From assembly GCF_014352875.1 (NCBI RefSeq), contig NZ_CP060695.1:1829501-1893500 (forward strand): a stretch of DNA of 64,000 nucleotides, written 5' to 3'. Numbering within the stretch: position 1 is the stretch's first letter; every line of letters starts with the position of its first letter. Source of the stretch: Polaribacter pectinis (GTDB taxonomy: Bacteria; Bacteroidota; Bacteroidia; Flavobacteriales; Flavobacteriaceae). The notes under the pieces are model-generated. The model ran no database searches. It was not told where the DNA came from and was given only the letters and a program-made list of their open reading frames with translations. Positions 38,562-47,243 of this stretch are shown piece by piece. The position numbers were made by a program, and so were the translations under genes.

Positions 38562-39820
38562 TGCTTGTAAAATCGTACATACAAAATTTCTTAAATAGAG
38601 CTGGCGGACATGTTTTTCTAGCCACATTAATTTCTAGACTATTTTCTTTTTTAGCGTCTTGGTTTGCAATTCAATTCATACCAAATAAAGAATTGGGTAT
38701 TGTGCTATTTGCTTATAATATTATTGCTTTCTTAATTCCTTTTTCTGGCCTGGGTTTACACCAAAGTTTAATAAGGTTTGGGGCATTATTAAAAACAACA
38801 GAAGAAAAAAATAATTTATTTTCCTATGTTTTTAAAAAGGGACTTCTTATCTCTATTTTTATTGTAACAGTTGTAATTATTTTTGCACTGTTATTTCCAT
38901 TTCAATTTGATAAAACTGGCATTTATTTAGCTTTCTTGGCGCTTGTATTAATTCCAGATTTTATAATGCAAATCATAAAAATTCAATTTAGACTGCAACA
39001 TAAAAACAAATTATTCTCTTATGTAGAAATTCTTAACAGTACATTTTTAGTGTTATTTGTGTTAGTTTTAAGTTATTTTTATAAAGAAAACGGCTACGTA
39101 ACTGCCGTAATAATTGCTCCATTAATTACATCTTTTTTCTTCATTAAAAAGCTAAATATTAACTTCTCTTTTAAAGTAAAACCAAGTATTATCGATTTTT
39201 CTTTTTGGAAATATGGCTTTTATTCTGGATTAACAAGTGTGGTTACAAACTTATTATTTGTTATAGATATTTTGTTAATTGGACATTTATTAAACGATTC
39301 AGAAATGGTAACTGCTTATAAATACATCTCAATTATACCATTAAGTATTCTTTTTTTACCACGAATGTTTATTGCTGCCGATTTTGTTTCTTTTACCGAA
39401 AAAATTAGCGACAAAAAACATATTTTTAATTATACGAAAAGCTATATGACTCTTTTTACAACAGTTAGTATTTTATATTGTGGCTTTTTTTACTTTTTTT
39501 CTGAAGCAACTCTGGGCTTATTTGATGAAAGTCTTATTAAATATTCAGACAGCTTTTTTATTTTATCTTTAGGCGTTTGCGGAATTTTAATTTTTAGAGG
39601 TTTATTTGGCAACTTGCTGTCTTCTATAGGGAAAATTGAAATAAATTATTACATAAATAGTATTGCAATTCTTATAAATGTAATCAGTAATTATTATTTA
39701 ATACCTATTTATGGTATTAAAGGAGCAGCAATAACTTCTGCATTTTTAATGTGGTTTACAGGTATCTTTTCTGCCATTTGGTTTCTATATTTGTACCGAA
39801 AAATGTATGATAATGAATAA
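38561..39820 (+). CDS. Oligosaccharide flippase (Wzx/MATE-like)
   Basis: Integral membrane protein of 419 residues with about 12 helices and short loops. It starts MLVKSYIQNFLNRAGGHVFL, and SRLFSFLASWFAIQFIPNKE and the C-terminal GIKGAAITSAFLMWF segment fit the polysaccharide-transport (PST) family that flips lipid-linked repeats across the inner membrane. It shares one base with the GT4 stop and overlaps the methyltransferase gene by 14 bases, so the three are one operon. Confidence 0.85.
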   Translation: MLVKSYIQNFLNRAGGHVFLATLISRLFSFLASWFAIQFIPNKELGIVLFAYNIIAFLIPFSGLGLHQSLIRFGALLKTTEEKNNLFSYVFKKGLLISIFIVTVVIIFALLFPFQFDKTGIYLAFLALVLIPDFIMQIIKIQFRLQHKNKLFSYVEILNSTFLVLFVLVLSYFYKENGYVTAVIIAPLITSFFFIKKLNINFSFKVKPSIIDFSFWKYGFYSGLTSVVTNLLFVIDILLIGHLLNDSEMVTAYKYISIIPLSILFLPRMFIAADFVSFTEKISDKKHIFNYTKSYMTLFTTVSILYCGFFYFFSEATLGLFDESLIKYSDSFFILSLGVCGILIFRGLFGNLLSSIGKIEINYYINSIAILINVISNYYLIPIYGIKGAAITSAFLMWFTGIFSAIWFLYLYRKMYDNE

Positions 39821-40625
39821 GATTCAAAAAATTTTTAAAACATTAAAACTGGTATTAAAACAACCTAGTTTAATAAACTTAATTATTGACAGTGATGAAA
39901 GATGGAATGGCTTTATTCAGAAAAAACATCCATTAAAAACACAATTACCTACAATTGATTTTAAAGACTTATTGCCAAACAGTGATTATTCTTTAAATAC
40001 CTTCTCTTTTTTAGGTGGTGGTTCTCTACCAACAGACATTATGCTTTTAGCTGGTGTTTGTAAGCAAATACAAGATTGTTCTTATTTTGAAATAGGAACT
40101 TGGCGTGGAGAAAGCGTTATAAATGTTTCTGAAAATGCCAAAGAATGTTACACTTTAAATTTATCTAAAGAGCAAATTTTAGAGTTAGGTTTGCCAAAAA
40201 AATATGCAGATTTACACGGATTTTATTCCAAAGAAAAAGAGAATATTACTCATTTATTTGGAAACTCTTTAACTTATGATTTTGGTAAATTAAATAAAAA
40301 ATTCGATGTAATTTTTATTGATGGAAACCATAAATACGATTTTGTAAAAAATGATACTGCAAAGGTTTTTAAACATTTAATGCACGAAAATTCTATAGTA
40401 ATTTGGCACGATTATGCTTATGAACCAGAAAAAGTGAGACCAGAGGTTTTAGCAGGGATTTTAGATGGTATTCCAGAAGAGTATCAAGATAATTTATACC
40501 ATGTTTCCAACACACTTTGTGCAATTTATACAAACAAAAAAATAGACAGTTCTATTTGGAATTTCCCAGTGAAACCCAATAAGTTTTTTAGTATAAATGC
40601 AACTTTAAAAGATATTAAAGATTGA
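39807..40625 (+). CDS. Class I SAM-dependent methyltransferase
   Basis: Methyltransferase of 272 residues. The SAM-binding motif is FEIGTWRGESVINVSENAKE (about 93-112), and a later FIDGNHKYDFVKNDTAKVF (about 170-188) matches the Methyltransf_24 group. The WHDYAYEPEKVRPEV stretch follows. The target is probably a glycan of the same locus, by context only. The start gives MIMNKIQK; the third codon ATG at 39813 is equally possible. Confidence 0.75.
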   Translation: MIMNKIQKIFKTLKLVLKQPSLINLIIDSDERWNGFIQKKHPLKTQLPTIDFKDLLPNSDYSLNTFSFLGGGSLPTDIMLLAGVCKQIQDCSYFEIGTWRGESVINVSENAKECYTLNLSKEQILELGLPKKYADLHGFYSKEKENITHLFGNSLTYDFGKLNKKFDVIFIDGNHKYDFVKNDTAKVFKHLMHENSIVIWHDYAYEPEKVRPEVLAGILDGIPEEYQDNLYHVSNTLCAIYTNKKIDSSIWNFPVKPNKFFSINATLKDIKD

Positions 40626-40629
40626 TGAA

Positions 40630-41733
40630 TTAAGTAAAAACAACATCTCCATCTCCAGATTGAATTGTTATTTCTGATGTTTTTTTAATAGATTTCTCTA
40701 GTTTTTTTGTGATAAAATATTTTTGGGAAAACTCTTTTTTTGTTACAAATGATAGTTGTTCATTCAATTCTGTCTCTAATTTCTGATTATAAACAACAAT
40801 AGTTTTTATTTTCTCCTTATTACATTTATCTATTATAAAACTTGCAATCTCTTTACTATTTTCTTCAAGAAAAAAAGCATAAGGTATTTTTACATGCCCA
40901 TCTCTAATTGTTATTAAAATACGTCCAATCAGATTATTAGCAACATTATAAACTGTATAAAAATTAGATTCAAAGTTATTTGAATACAATGAAAAGTTAT
41001 AAGCTTCTGATGCTTTTCTAGAAACCTCATCTGTTAAAACCCAAGGATATTTCTGTATCCAATTAAACTCTTCCTCACTTCTTCTAAATAAATTCTGACT
41101 AGTAAAATTGTCTGTAAATGCTAAAATTGAAGTTGAGCTATTTTCATTCACTTTTACAGAAAATCTATTCTTTATTGATGAGCTAAATAGATTCTTAAAA
41201 TCTACAAATACATTCAGAATTACATCTAAAACTTGCCAAAGCATTTTTGTTTTTTCAAATAGTTTATTTTTGGTTGGTAAAATATCTGCCAAACAAAAAC
41301 GATTATAATATTTTGTACCTTTTAATTCTTTTAAAAGTAAAAATTCGTCTGTTTTATCGTACACCAATTTAGAGGCTTCTGCATAATTTGTATACATTAA
41401 TTTGCCTTCCCAATCTTTTAAAACCTCTTTAAAAAGTAACGTAGAAATTCCTTTTCTACGGTGTTTTTCTCCTACCCAATTACCACTTAACCAACCAAAA
41501 GAAGTTGGTTTATTTTCATTAAAAAAAATGTCAGGTAAAATAGTTCTGTAAGAAACCAATTCATCTTCTAGAAAACCCAAATACAAAACAACATCATTCT
41601 TTTTAGCTCTTGGATTGTTTACATAAGAAATTGCTCTAGGTTTAGAAATAGGTTTGTCTTTTAATGCTAAATAAACACTAGAACTGACAAAGTCTTCTAA
41701 CTCTTGAACGGTTATTTTTTGTATTGAAATCAT
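40630..41733 (-). CDS. GNAT-family N-acyltransferase
   Basis: Protein of 367 residues with an N-terminal GNAT domain (about 1-125). The acyl-CoA-binding motif A is WVGEKHRRKGISTLLFKEVL (about 91-110), followed by LMYTNYAEAS. The C-terminal half is less conserved and may be a second GNAT-like fold (NNLIGRILITIRDG). It is the last gene of a four-gene minus-strand operon and shares one base with the preceding deacetylase stop, so it probably acylates an amino sugar exposed by that enzyme. This role is inferred. Confidence 0.7.
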   Translation of the reverse strand: MISIQKITVQELEDFVSSSVYLALKDKPISKPRAISYVNNPRAKKNDVVLYLGFLEDELVSYRTILPDIFFNENKPTSFGWLSGNWVGEKHRRKGISTLLFKEVLKDWEGKLMYTNYAEASKLVYDKTDEFLLLKELKGTKYYNRFCLADILPTKNKLFEKTKMLWQVLDVILNVFVDFKNLFSSSIKNRFSVKVNENSSTSILAFTDNFTSQNLFRRSEEEFNWIQKYPWVLTDEVSRKASEAYNFSLYSNNFESNFYTVYNVANNLIGRILITIRDGHVKIPYAFFLEENSKEIASFIIDKCNKEKIKTIVVYNQKLETELNEQLSFVTKKEFSQKYFITKKLEKSIKKTSEITIQSGDGDVVFT

Positions 41734-42713
41734 TAATTTCTTGGCATTGTGTTTTTCTGAAAAGGTATTTTTAGAAAATATTTAAAATATTCTTTTAACA
41801 AATAATTCTCTGCATTTTCGTTTCCAATTTCAAAGAATAATCTTTGGAAATTAGTATCGAACTTATCTTTTTTTATTCCAGACGTTCCAAAACTTGCTTC
41901 TATTACTTTTTCGTTCAATAAAGTTGCAAAAAACTCTTTAGAAACCTCTAAATCTGTAAACGGAAAAGAAAATACTTTATAATCTAAGTGAAACTTTTTA
42001 ACCAACCAATCTACACATTCTTTTGTCTGATTAATTTGTGCTTCAAAAGAAATATCTGAATACAAAGGATGACTTTTAGAATGTGCGCCAATTGTAAAAC
42101 CCATTGCCATCAATTCTTCTATTTGTGCTGATGATAAATAAGGTTTTTCAGTTTGTAAATATTCATCAAAAGAATACTTTATTTCGTTTGCTAAACTGTC
42201 TAAAACTTCCTTATTATTAAAATTGATAGCGTATAGTTTTTCTCTAATTGCCTTATCTCCTTCAAAAAAATCATAAAATTTTGTTTTTTCTTTTTTTGAA
42301 GATTTCTCGTAAACTTGATATAACAAACTTGCTTTATATCTGTAAAATAAGGCTTTATTATCTACAAAATCTGAATTTACAAAAACAGTAGCTGGTATCT
42401 TTTTCTCTAATAGAATGGGTGCAACTATTTTATGGAAATTAGACAAACCATCATCAAAAGTAATATGGAAATAATTTTTCTTTGGCTTCTCTTTTAATTT
42501 AGAAATTTCTATAAATTCTTGCATAGAAATAGCGTTATAATATTTGCTTAAAACTGCAATATCATTTTTAAAATCAAAGATTCTTCTTGGTATGTACAAA
42601 TCTTTTTCAAAGGTTTGTTTAGCATCAGAAACTTTATGATAGAAAGGAATTACCACACGTTGGTTAGATGCAGATATCATTCTTTTTAATACGTTTTCTA
42701 AAATAAAGTTCAT
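41733..42713 (-). CDS. Polysaccharide deacetylase (CE4/NodB-type)
   Basis: CE4 esterase of 326 residues. The catalytic/metal motif TFDDG is at 85-89 (Asp87, Asp88) and the H-x3-H metal motif AHSKSHPLYSD is near 211. The C-terminal KVFSFPFTDL is the third NodB-like motif. No signal peptide is obvious, so it may act in the cytoplasm on lipid-linked sugars. It overlaps the downstream GNAT gene by one base and lies 7 bases after the FemAB-like gene. Confidence 0.85.
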   Translation of the reverse strand: MNFILENVLKRMISASNQRVVIPFYHKVSDAKQTFEKDLYIPRRIFDFKNDIAVLSKYYNAISMQEFIEISKLKEKPKKNYFHITFDDGLSNFHKIVAPILLEKKIPATVFVNSDFVDNKALFYRYKASLLYQVYEKSSKKEKTKFYDFFEGDKAIREKLYAINFNNKEVLDSLANEIKYSFDEYLQTEKPYLSSAQIEELMAMGFTIGAHSKSHPLYSDISFEAQINQTKECVDWLVKKFHLDYKVFSFPFTDLEVSKEFFATLLNEKVIEASFGTSGIKKDKFDTNFQRLFFEIGNENAENYLLKEYFKYFLKIPFQKNTMPRN

Positions 42714-42720
42714 GGTTTTA

Positions 42721-43584
42721 TTAAGAAATAGATTTTATTAAATTTATGTGATGATATCTTTCATTTCTTGCTCCAAAACTTTCAAAAAAGGAAGCCAAAT
42801 TTGGAATATTACTACCTTCAAAATCTAAAATAAAATTAGAATTTTCATGTTGTTCTATAAGAGTACTAATTAAAAAACTAGATGCTTGTAATTTTTTACC
42901 TTCTGCTGTATTGGAAGAGAATAAATAAACAATTCTATTGTTCGATTTTAGAAACAAACAACCTCCTAACAAAACCTCTTCTTTAAAAACACCCATAACA
43001 AATCCTTTGTTAATATTTATTACGTGGTTTGCTAAGTTTTCAATTGTTTTTTCTGGAAAACTTATATGATTATAAAACTCCTTTTTAATTTTAATTAGCT
43101 CTAAAATAGAGGTTTCTTTAATCTGTAATTTGTTTTTATCTGCTGCTTTTATAGAGCGTTTTCTCCTTTTAGTAAAAGTTTTAAAAAGTGTGTCATAAGA
43201 AGCATTCAAATTTAAAACATAATTGTTTTTTGGCTTTGACTTAGAAGGTATAAAATTATCTGAATTAAAATTTAAAGAAACTTTTACATACTTTTTAGGA
43301 ATGCTTTTTAGCATTTTCTCTTGTAATTCTTCAGAAATAATTTCCCTAGAAAAAACACCTAATTGTTGGCAAAAATAAGGTTGAGAAACATACTTTAAAA
43401 AATATTTCTTTTTCCAAGGTAAGGGCATTACAGCTTCATAATCATTCAACACTAAAACATCCCAATTTTCTGCTACCAAATCTAAATACCAAGAAAAAGC
43501 ATAGATTCTAACTTGTAGAGAATTTTCTATACAAGCATCATATTTTGTAACATCTAAACTGTTCCTTTTAATGTATGTAATCAT
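42721..43584 (-). CDS. GNAT/FemAB-like acyltransferase
   Basis: Protein of 287 residues with the FemAB/GNAT-type fold: a LQVRIYAFSWYLDLVAENWD start segment, TFTKRRKRSIKAADKNKLQI in the centre and an acyl-CoA-like region near VMGVFKEEVLLGGCLFLKSN. The RKRSIKAA motif is typical of this group. It probably transfers an acyl or aminoacyl group to a glycan. It is encoded between two deacetylases in one operon (1-base and 7-base gaps). Confidence 0.65.
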   Translation of the reverse strand: MITYIKRNSLDVTKYDACIENSLQVRIYAFSWYLDLVAENWDVLVLNDYEAVMPLPWKKKYFLKYVSQPYFCQQLGVFSREIISEELQEKMLKSIPKKYVKVSLNFNSDNFIPSKSKPKNNYVLNLNASYDTLFKTFTKRRKRSIKAADKNKLQIKETSILELIKIKKEFYNHISFPEKTIENLANHVININKGFVMGVFKEEVLLGGCLFLKSNNRIVYLFSSNTAEGKKLQASSFLISTLIEQHENSNFILDFEGSNIPNLASFFESFGARNERYHHINLIKSIS

Positions 43585-43585
43585 T

Positions 43586-44890
43586 TTACGATGTTGCTAT
43601 TTTAATCATAGATTCATACAAGCGTTTCCAACCTTTCCAACGCAAATAATCACTTAAAGTTTCGTTATGAAACAGGGTTATAAATGTCCCGTTTACGGCT
43701 TTTACTTCGTTTTTAAGATCTCTAATTCTACCTAAAGATTGTTTCGGAGTCAACTTCATATAGTCGTTTAAAGTAGTATCCATTAAAGCAAATGGAAATA
43801 TTTTAAGTGGTGTTTGAATTTCGAAATCTAAATCGTAAAAATAAAATGGTGTACACGTACTTGCTCTAAACCCTACATTGCTTGCATAACCCATAGAATA
43901 ATCTTCTTCTATTTCTAAATCTGTTAAATTTTGATAGGTTTCTGGCAAACTAAAGCGTAAATAATGCTGCCTAGAACGTATTGCTGGCATGTTTGTAATA
44001 TCTTGCAATCTTTCCTTTTCTTTCTTTAATAATGTAGCATTTTGCATGGTAAAATAAGAAGGATGCAAACCTACTCTAGCATAATCTACCATTTCTTTAA
44101 TAAGCAATCTGTATTTATTTTTAGAAGCAGAAACATTGGTATCAAACGTTGTGTAATCTCCTATTAAAAAGAAGAAAACTGTTCTAATTTTATATCTTTT
44201 TTTAATTTCTAGAATCTTTTCAAATGTATTAAAAGGGTCTTTTTTAATGTTAAAAACCACCGCAAAACGGTTCCAAACGTTTAATAATCGAAACTTAAAA
44301 AGATCGTTAAAAAAACCTCCAACACTCCTTACCAAACTTTTATGTTTGTACGCAAAAGCATTGTCTATATCTATGGTAGAAATAAACTCGTAGGCACGTT
44401 CTTTGTAGGTGTAAACTGGAAACTTCTCTTTTAGCGCATCTAATAATTTGTACGCCCAAATATCTACCACAGGTTTTTCTAAAAATTCATGCTTATATGC
44501 CAAACTTTCTGCTGCTGTGTAACGACCATGAATATCTTTTACGTGAGGTAAATACTCTTCATAACGAGATATTAAATAGAAACTTGCTGCAAAAATATCA
44601 AAAGGAATAGAAGATTTTGGGCCAGTTATAAAAAAGCAAGGTACATTGTCCCACTTTTGCATATTAATCTCTAAATCGCTTACACCTTGCTCAAACAACA
44701 AATCGTTACTTTTTACAAAAAACTCGCCTCCTAAAGGTGTTTTTGTGTAAGACAATTTAGGGCCATTATGGGCCACAAATTCTTCTACTTTAGACGTAAA
44801 ATCTACAGGAATTAATAAAATTCTTGTAAAAATATGCTTAAAAATATAACGTACTCTTGGGGTTATTTTATGTGTGTAAACTAATATCAT
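43586..44890 (-). CDS. Polysaccharide deacetylase-like protein with DUF7033-type N-terminus
   Basis: Protein of 434 residues. The N-terminal about 150 residues form a DUF7033-like part (VYTHKITPRVRYIFKHIFTR, FDIFAASFYLISRYEEYLPH). The rest is CE4-like: STIDIDNAFAYKHKSL near 168-185, FFLIGDYTTFDTN, HPSYFTMQ, and the closing FITLFHNETLSD. The TFDDG-type motif is replaced by TIDIDN, as in this subfamily. It is first in the minus-strand deacetylase/acyltransferase operon. Confidence 0.75.
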   Translation of the reverse strand: MILVYTHKITPRVRYIFKHIFTRILLIPVDFTSKVEEFVAHNGPKLSYTKTPLGGEFFVKSNDLLFEQGVSDLEINMQKWDNVPCFFITGPKSSIPFDIFAASFYLISRYEEYLPHVKDIHGRYTAAESLAYKHEFLEKPVVDIWAYKLLDALKEKFPVYTYKERAYEFISTIDIDNAFAYKHKSLVRSVGGFFNDLFKFRLLNVWNRFAVVFNIKKDPFNTFEKILEIKKRYKIRTVFFFLIGDYTTFDTNVSASKNKYRLLIKEMVDYARVGLHPSYFTMQNATLLKKEKERLQDITNMPAIRSRQHYLRFSLPETYQNLTDLEIEEDYSMGYASNVGFRASTCTPFYFYDLDFEIQTPLKIFPFALMDTTLNDYMKLTPKQSLGRIRDLKNEVKAVNGTFITLFHNETLSDYLRWKGWKRLYESMIKIATS

Positions 44891-44900
44891 GATTTGTGTT

Positions 44901-44938
44901 AGTGGTTATTAGCAACAATACTATTGCTAATTGCTACT
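44901..44938. repeat. Inverted repeat between radC and the deacetylase operon
   Basis: Perfect ATTAGCAA (44908-44915) / TTGCTAAT (44924-44931) arms, extended outward by AGT...ACT pairing (44901-44903 with 44936-44938). It lies in the 60-base gap between the radC end and the start of the deacetylase gene. No T-run follows on either strand, so it is not a typical terminator; role unknown. Confidence 0.5.
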
Positions 44939-44950
44939 GAAAACTGATTA

Positions 44951-45637
44951 CTAAAGAACTCCTTCATCTGCAAAGCTAAAATACGCTTTTTCAGTAATTA
45001 TTAAATGGTCTAAAAGTTTAATATCTAAAGTATTTCCTGCTTCTTTAATTTTTCTTGTTAGTTGTTGGTCTGCATTGCTAGGTTGTAATTTTCCAGAAGG
45101 ATGATTATGACAAACAATAACACCAACTGAAGTAAGTTCTAAAGCTCTTTTAAAAAGCAAACGAATATCTACAACTGTTGCTGTTAGGCCACCTTTACTA
45201 ACCTGCGCTTTTGCTAACACTTTATTAGAATTATTTAAGAACATTACCCAAAATTCTTCGTGCTCTAAATCGCCAATAACGGGTTGCATTAAATTAAAAA
45301 CATCTTTACTGCTTGTAATCTTTGGTTTTTCTAAAGCAATTTCTAATTGTCTTCTTTTGCCCAATTCTAATGCAGTTATAATAGCAATTGCTTTTGCTTC
45401 TCCAATTCCTTTAAATAGGGTTAATTTTTCTACAGATAATTTTGCCAACTCGTTTATATTACCATCTGCAGATTGCAATATTCTTTTAGACAAAGCTACT
45501 GCGCTTTCTTGCCTATTTCCAGATCCAATAAGTATGGCAATTAGCTCAGCATCAGAAAGTGATGTTTTCCCTTTGGAAAGCAGTTTTTCTCTTGGCCTAT
45601 CATCTAAAGCCCAAGATTTAATGGTTAACTTTTCCAT
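44951..45637 (-). CDS. radC: RadC-family JAB-domain protein
   Basis: RadC of 228 residues, the normal length. An N-terminal helix-hairpin-helix-like region (about 1-100, with LTLFKGIGEAKAIAIITALE) is followed by the RPN/JAMM domain carrying the metal motif HNHPSGKLQPSNAD (His177, His179, Ser187, Asp190). It was originally linked to DNA repair but the enzyme activity is unproven. It is 60 bases upstream of the glycan operon and probably not part of it. Confidence 0.9.
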   Translation of the reverse strand: MEKLTIKSWALDDRPREKLLSKGKTSLSDAELIAILIGSGNRQESAVALSKRILQSADGNINELAKLSVEKLTLFKGIGEAKAIAIITALELGKRRQLEIALEKPKITSSKDVFNLMQPVIGDLEHEEFWVMFLNNSNKVLAKAQVSKGGLTATVVDIRLLFKRALELTSVGVIVCHNHPSGKLQPSNADQQLTRKIKEAGNTLDIKLLDHLIITEKAYFSFADEGVL

Positions 45638-45839
45638 ATTTCTTTTTTTTTATAAAAGTACAAAATAGGTTTCAAAATATCTGCTGCAGATTTTAACATG
45701 TGTTTACACCAATTAAACTACAATGCAATCAAGGCTTAATAGAAGTTAAGTAAGAGGTTACTTCTGTATTACTTTTGGTAGTTTTTTATTGATAAAGTAG
45801 CTTCTTAAAACTACATTAAAAGTTGAAAACTGCCTTTTA

Positions 45840-45872
45840 TTTGTATTTCCACAAAAACTCTTTATATCTTTG
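45840..45872 (+). promoter_or_regulatory. Promoter of trkA-trkH
   Basis: TTTG (45840-45843), 21 bases, then TATCTTTG (45865-45872), a perfect -7 box, 23 bases before the trkA ATG at 45896. Confidence 0.7.
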
Positions 45873-45895
45873 CATTCTATTTCTATATTTAAAAT

Positions 45896-47242
45896 ATGAA
45901 GATTATTATAGCTGGTGCTGGAGACGTTGGTTTTCACTTGGCTAAACTACTTTCTTACGAATCTCAAGATACGTATATAATAGATTTTGATGGTGAAAAG
46001 TTAAATTACATTAACAATCATTTAGATGTTATTACTAAAAAAGGTGATGCAACTTCTATAAAACTATTAAAAGAAATTGGAATTGATAAAGCAGATTTAT
46101 TAATTGCTGTTACAGATAGCCAAAACACAAACTTTACAATTTCTGTAATTGGTAAGTCTTTAGGAGCCAAAAAAACCATTGCAAGAATAGACAACCCAGA
46201 GTTTTTAGAAAACTGTGAAGTAGATTTTACACAATTTGGTTTAGACTTTATGATTTCTCCGCAAGAATTAGCTGCCAACGAAATTAAAATGCTCCTAAAT
46301 CAATCTTCTTTTAATGATACTGTAGAGTTTGAAAGTGGTCTTTTTAATGTTATGGGTACTGCATTAACCTACAAATCTCCATTAATAGATTTAACAGTTA
46401 AAGAAGCCAAAGAGAAATTTTCTAGTGTAGATTTTATTACCATTGCTATTAAAAGAGAAAATGTTTCTCAAACCATTATACCACGTGGAGACACTGTATA
46501 CCAATTAGACGACCAAGTGTATTTTTCTGTACCAAACTACAGCATGAAAGGCTTGTACCCTATTATTGGTAAAAAACAGTTCGAGATTAAAAATGTAATA
46601 ATTTTAGGAGGAAGTAGTGTTGGCGAAAAAACTGCAAGAAAACTTTGTAAGGAAAATTTTAATGTAAAGTTAATAGAGAAAAACAGAGAAAAGGCAGAGT
46701 TATTAGCAGAAGAATTAAGCCATACATTAGTTATTAATGGTGATGGTAGAGATTTAGAGTTGTTAGAAGAAGAAAACATTAGAGAAACAGATGCTTTTAT
46801 TGCTGTTACTGGTAATTCTGAAACCAACATTATGTCTTGTTTAGTAGCAAAATCTAAAGGGGTTAAAAAAACAATTGCTTTGGTAGAAAATATGGATTAT
46901 ATAGATATTTCTCAAACCATAGGAATACAATCTCTAATTAATAAAAAACTAATTGCTGCTAGTAATATTTTTAGACATATTAGAAAAGGAGAAATACTTG
47001 CCTTGGCAAACCTACATAATATAGATGCAGAAGTTTTTGAGTTTGAAGTGCGAGCAAATGCCAAAGTAACCCAAGAACCAATTAAAGATTTACGTTTTCC
47101 TAGAGAAGCCGTTTTTGGTGGAATTATTAGAGATGGTAAAGCGTTAATGTCTTTTGGAAACATGCAAATACAAGCAGGAGATAAAGTAATTGTATTCTGT
47201 TTACCAGAAGCAATTAGTACTGTAGAAAGTCTTTTTAACTAA
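45896..47242 (+). CDS. trkA: Trk potassium uptake regulatory subunit TrkA
   Basis: Cytoplasmic NAD-binding regulator of the Trk channel, 448 residues with two RCK repeats. Each has a Rossmann motif: IIIAGAGDVGFHLAKLL (about 3-19) and VIILGGSSVGEKTARKL (about 230-246). Each is followed by a TrkA-C domain (LRFPREAVFGGIIRDGKALM near 400). One base separates it from trkH, so the pair is an operon. It gates the channel in response to nucleotide binding, by family knowledge. Confidence 0.94.
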   Translation: MKIIIAGAGDVGFHLAKLLSYESQDTYIIDFDGEKLNYINNHLDVITKKGDATSIKLLKEIGIDKADLLIAVTDSQNTNFTISVIGKSLGAKKTIARIDNPEFLENCEVDFTQFGLDFMISPQELAANEIKMLLNQSSFNDTVEFESGLFNVMGTALTYKSPLIDLTVKEAKEKFSSVDFITIAIKRENVSQTIIPRGDTVYQLDDQVYFSVPNYSMKGLYPIIGKKQFEIKNVIILGGSSVGEKTARKLCKENFNVKLIEKNREKAELLAEELSHTLVINGDGRDLELLEEENIRETDAFIAVTGNSETNIMSCLVAKSKGVKKTIALVENMDYIDISQTIGIQSLINKKLIAASNIFRHIRKGEILALANLHNIDAEVFEFEVRANAKVTQEPIKDLRFPREAVFGGIIRDGKALMSFGNMQIQAGDKVIVFCLPEAISTVESLFN

Positions 47243-47243
47243 C

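Noticed and set aside
45638-45895. Possible small gene or RNA between radC and trkA
   Set aside because: Only short imperfect repeats and the trkA promoter were found; no frame or stable structure could be supported.
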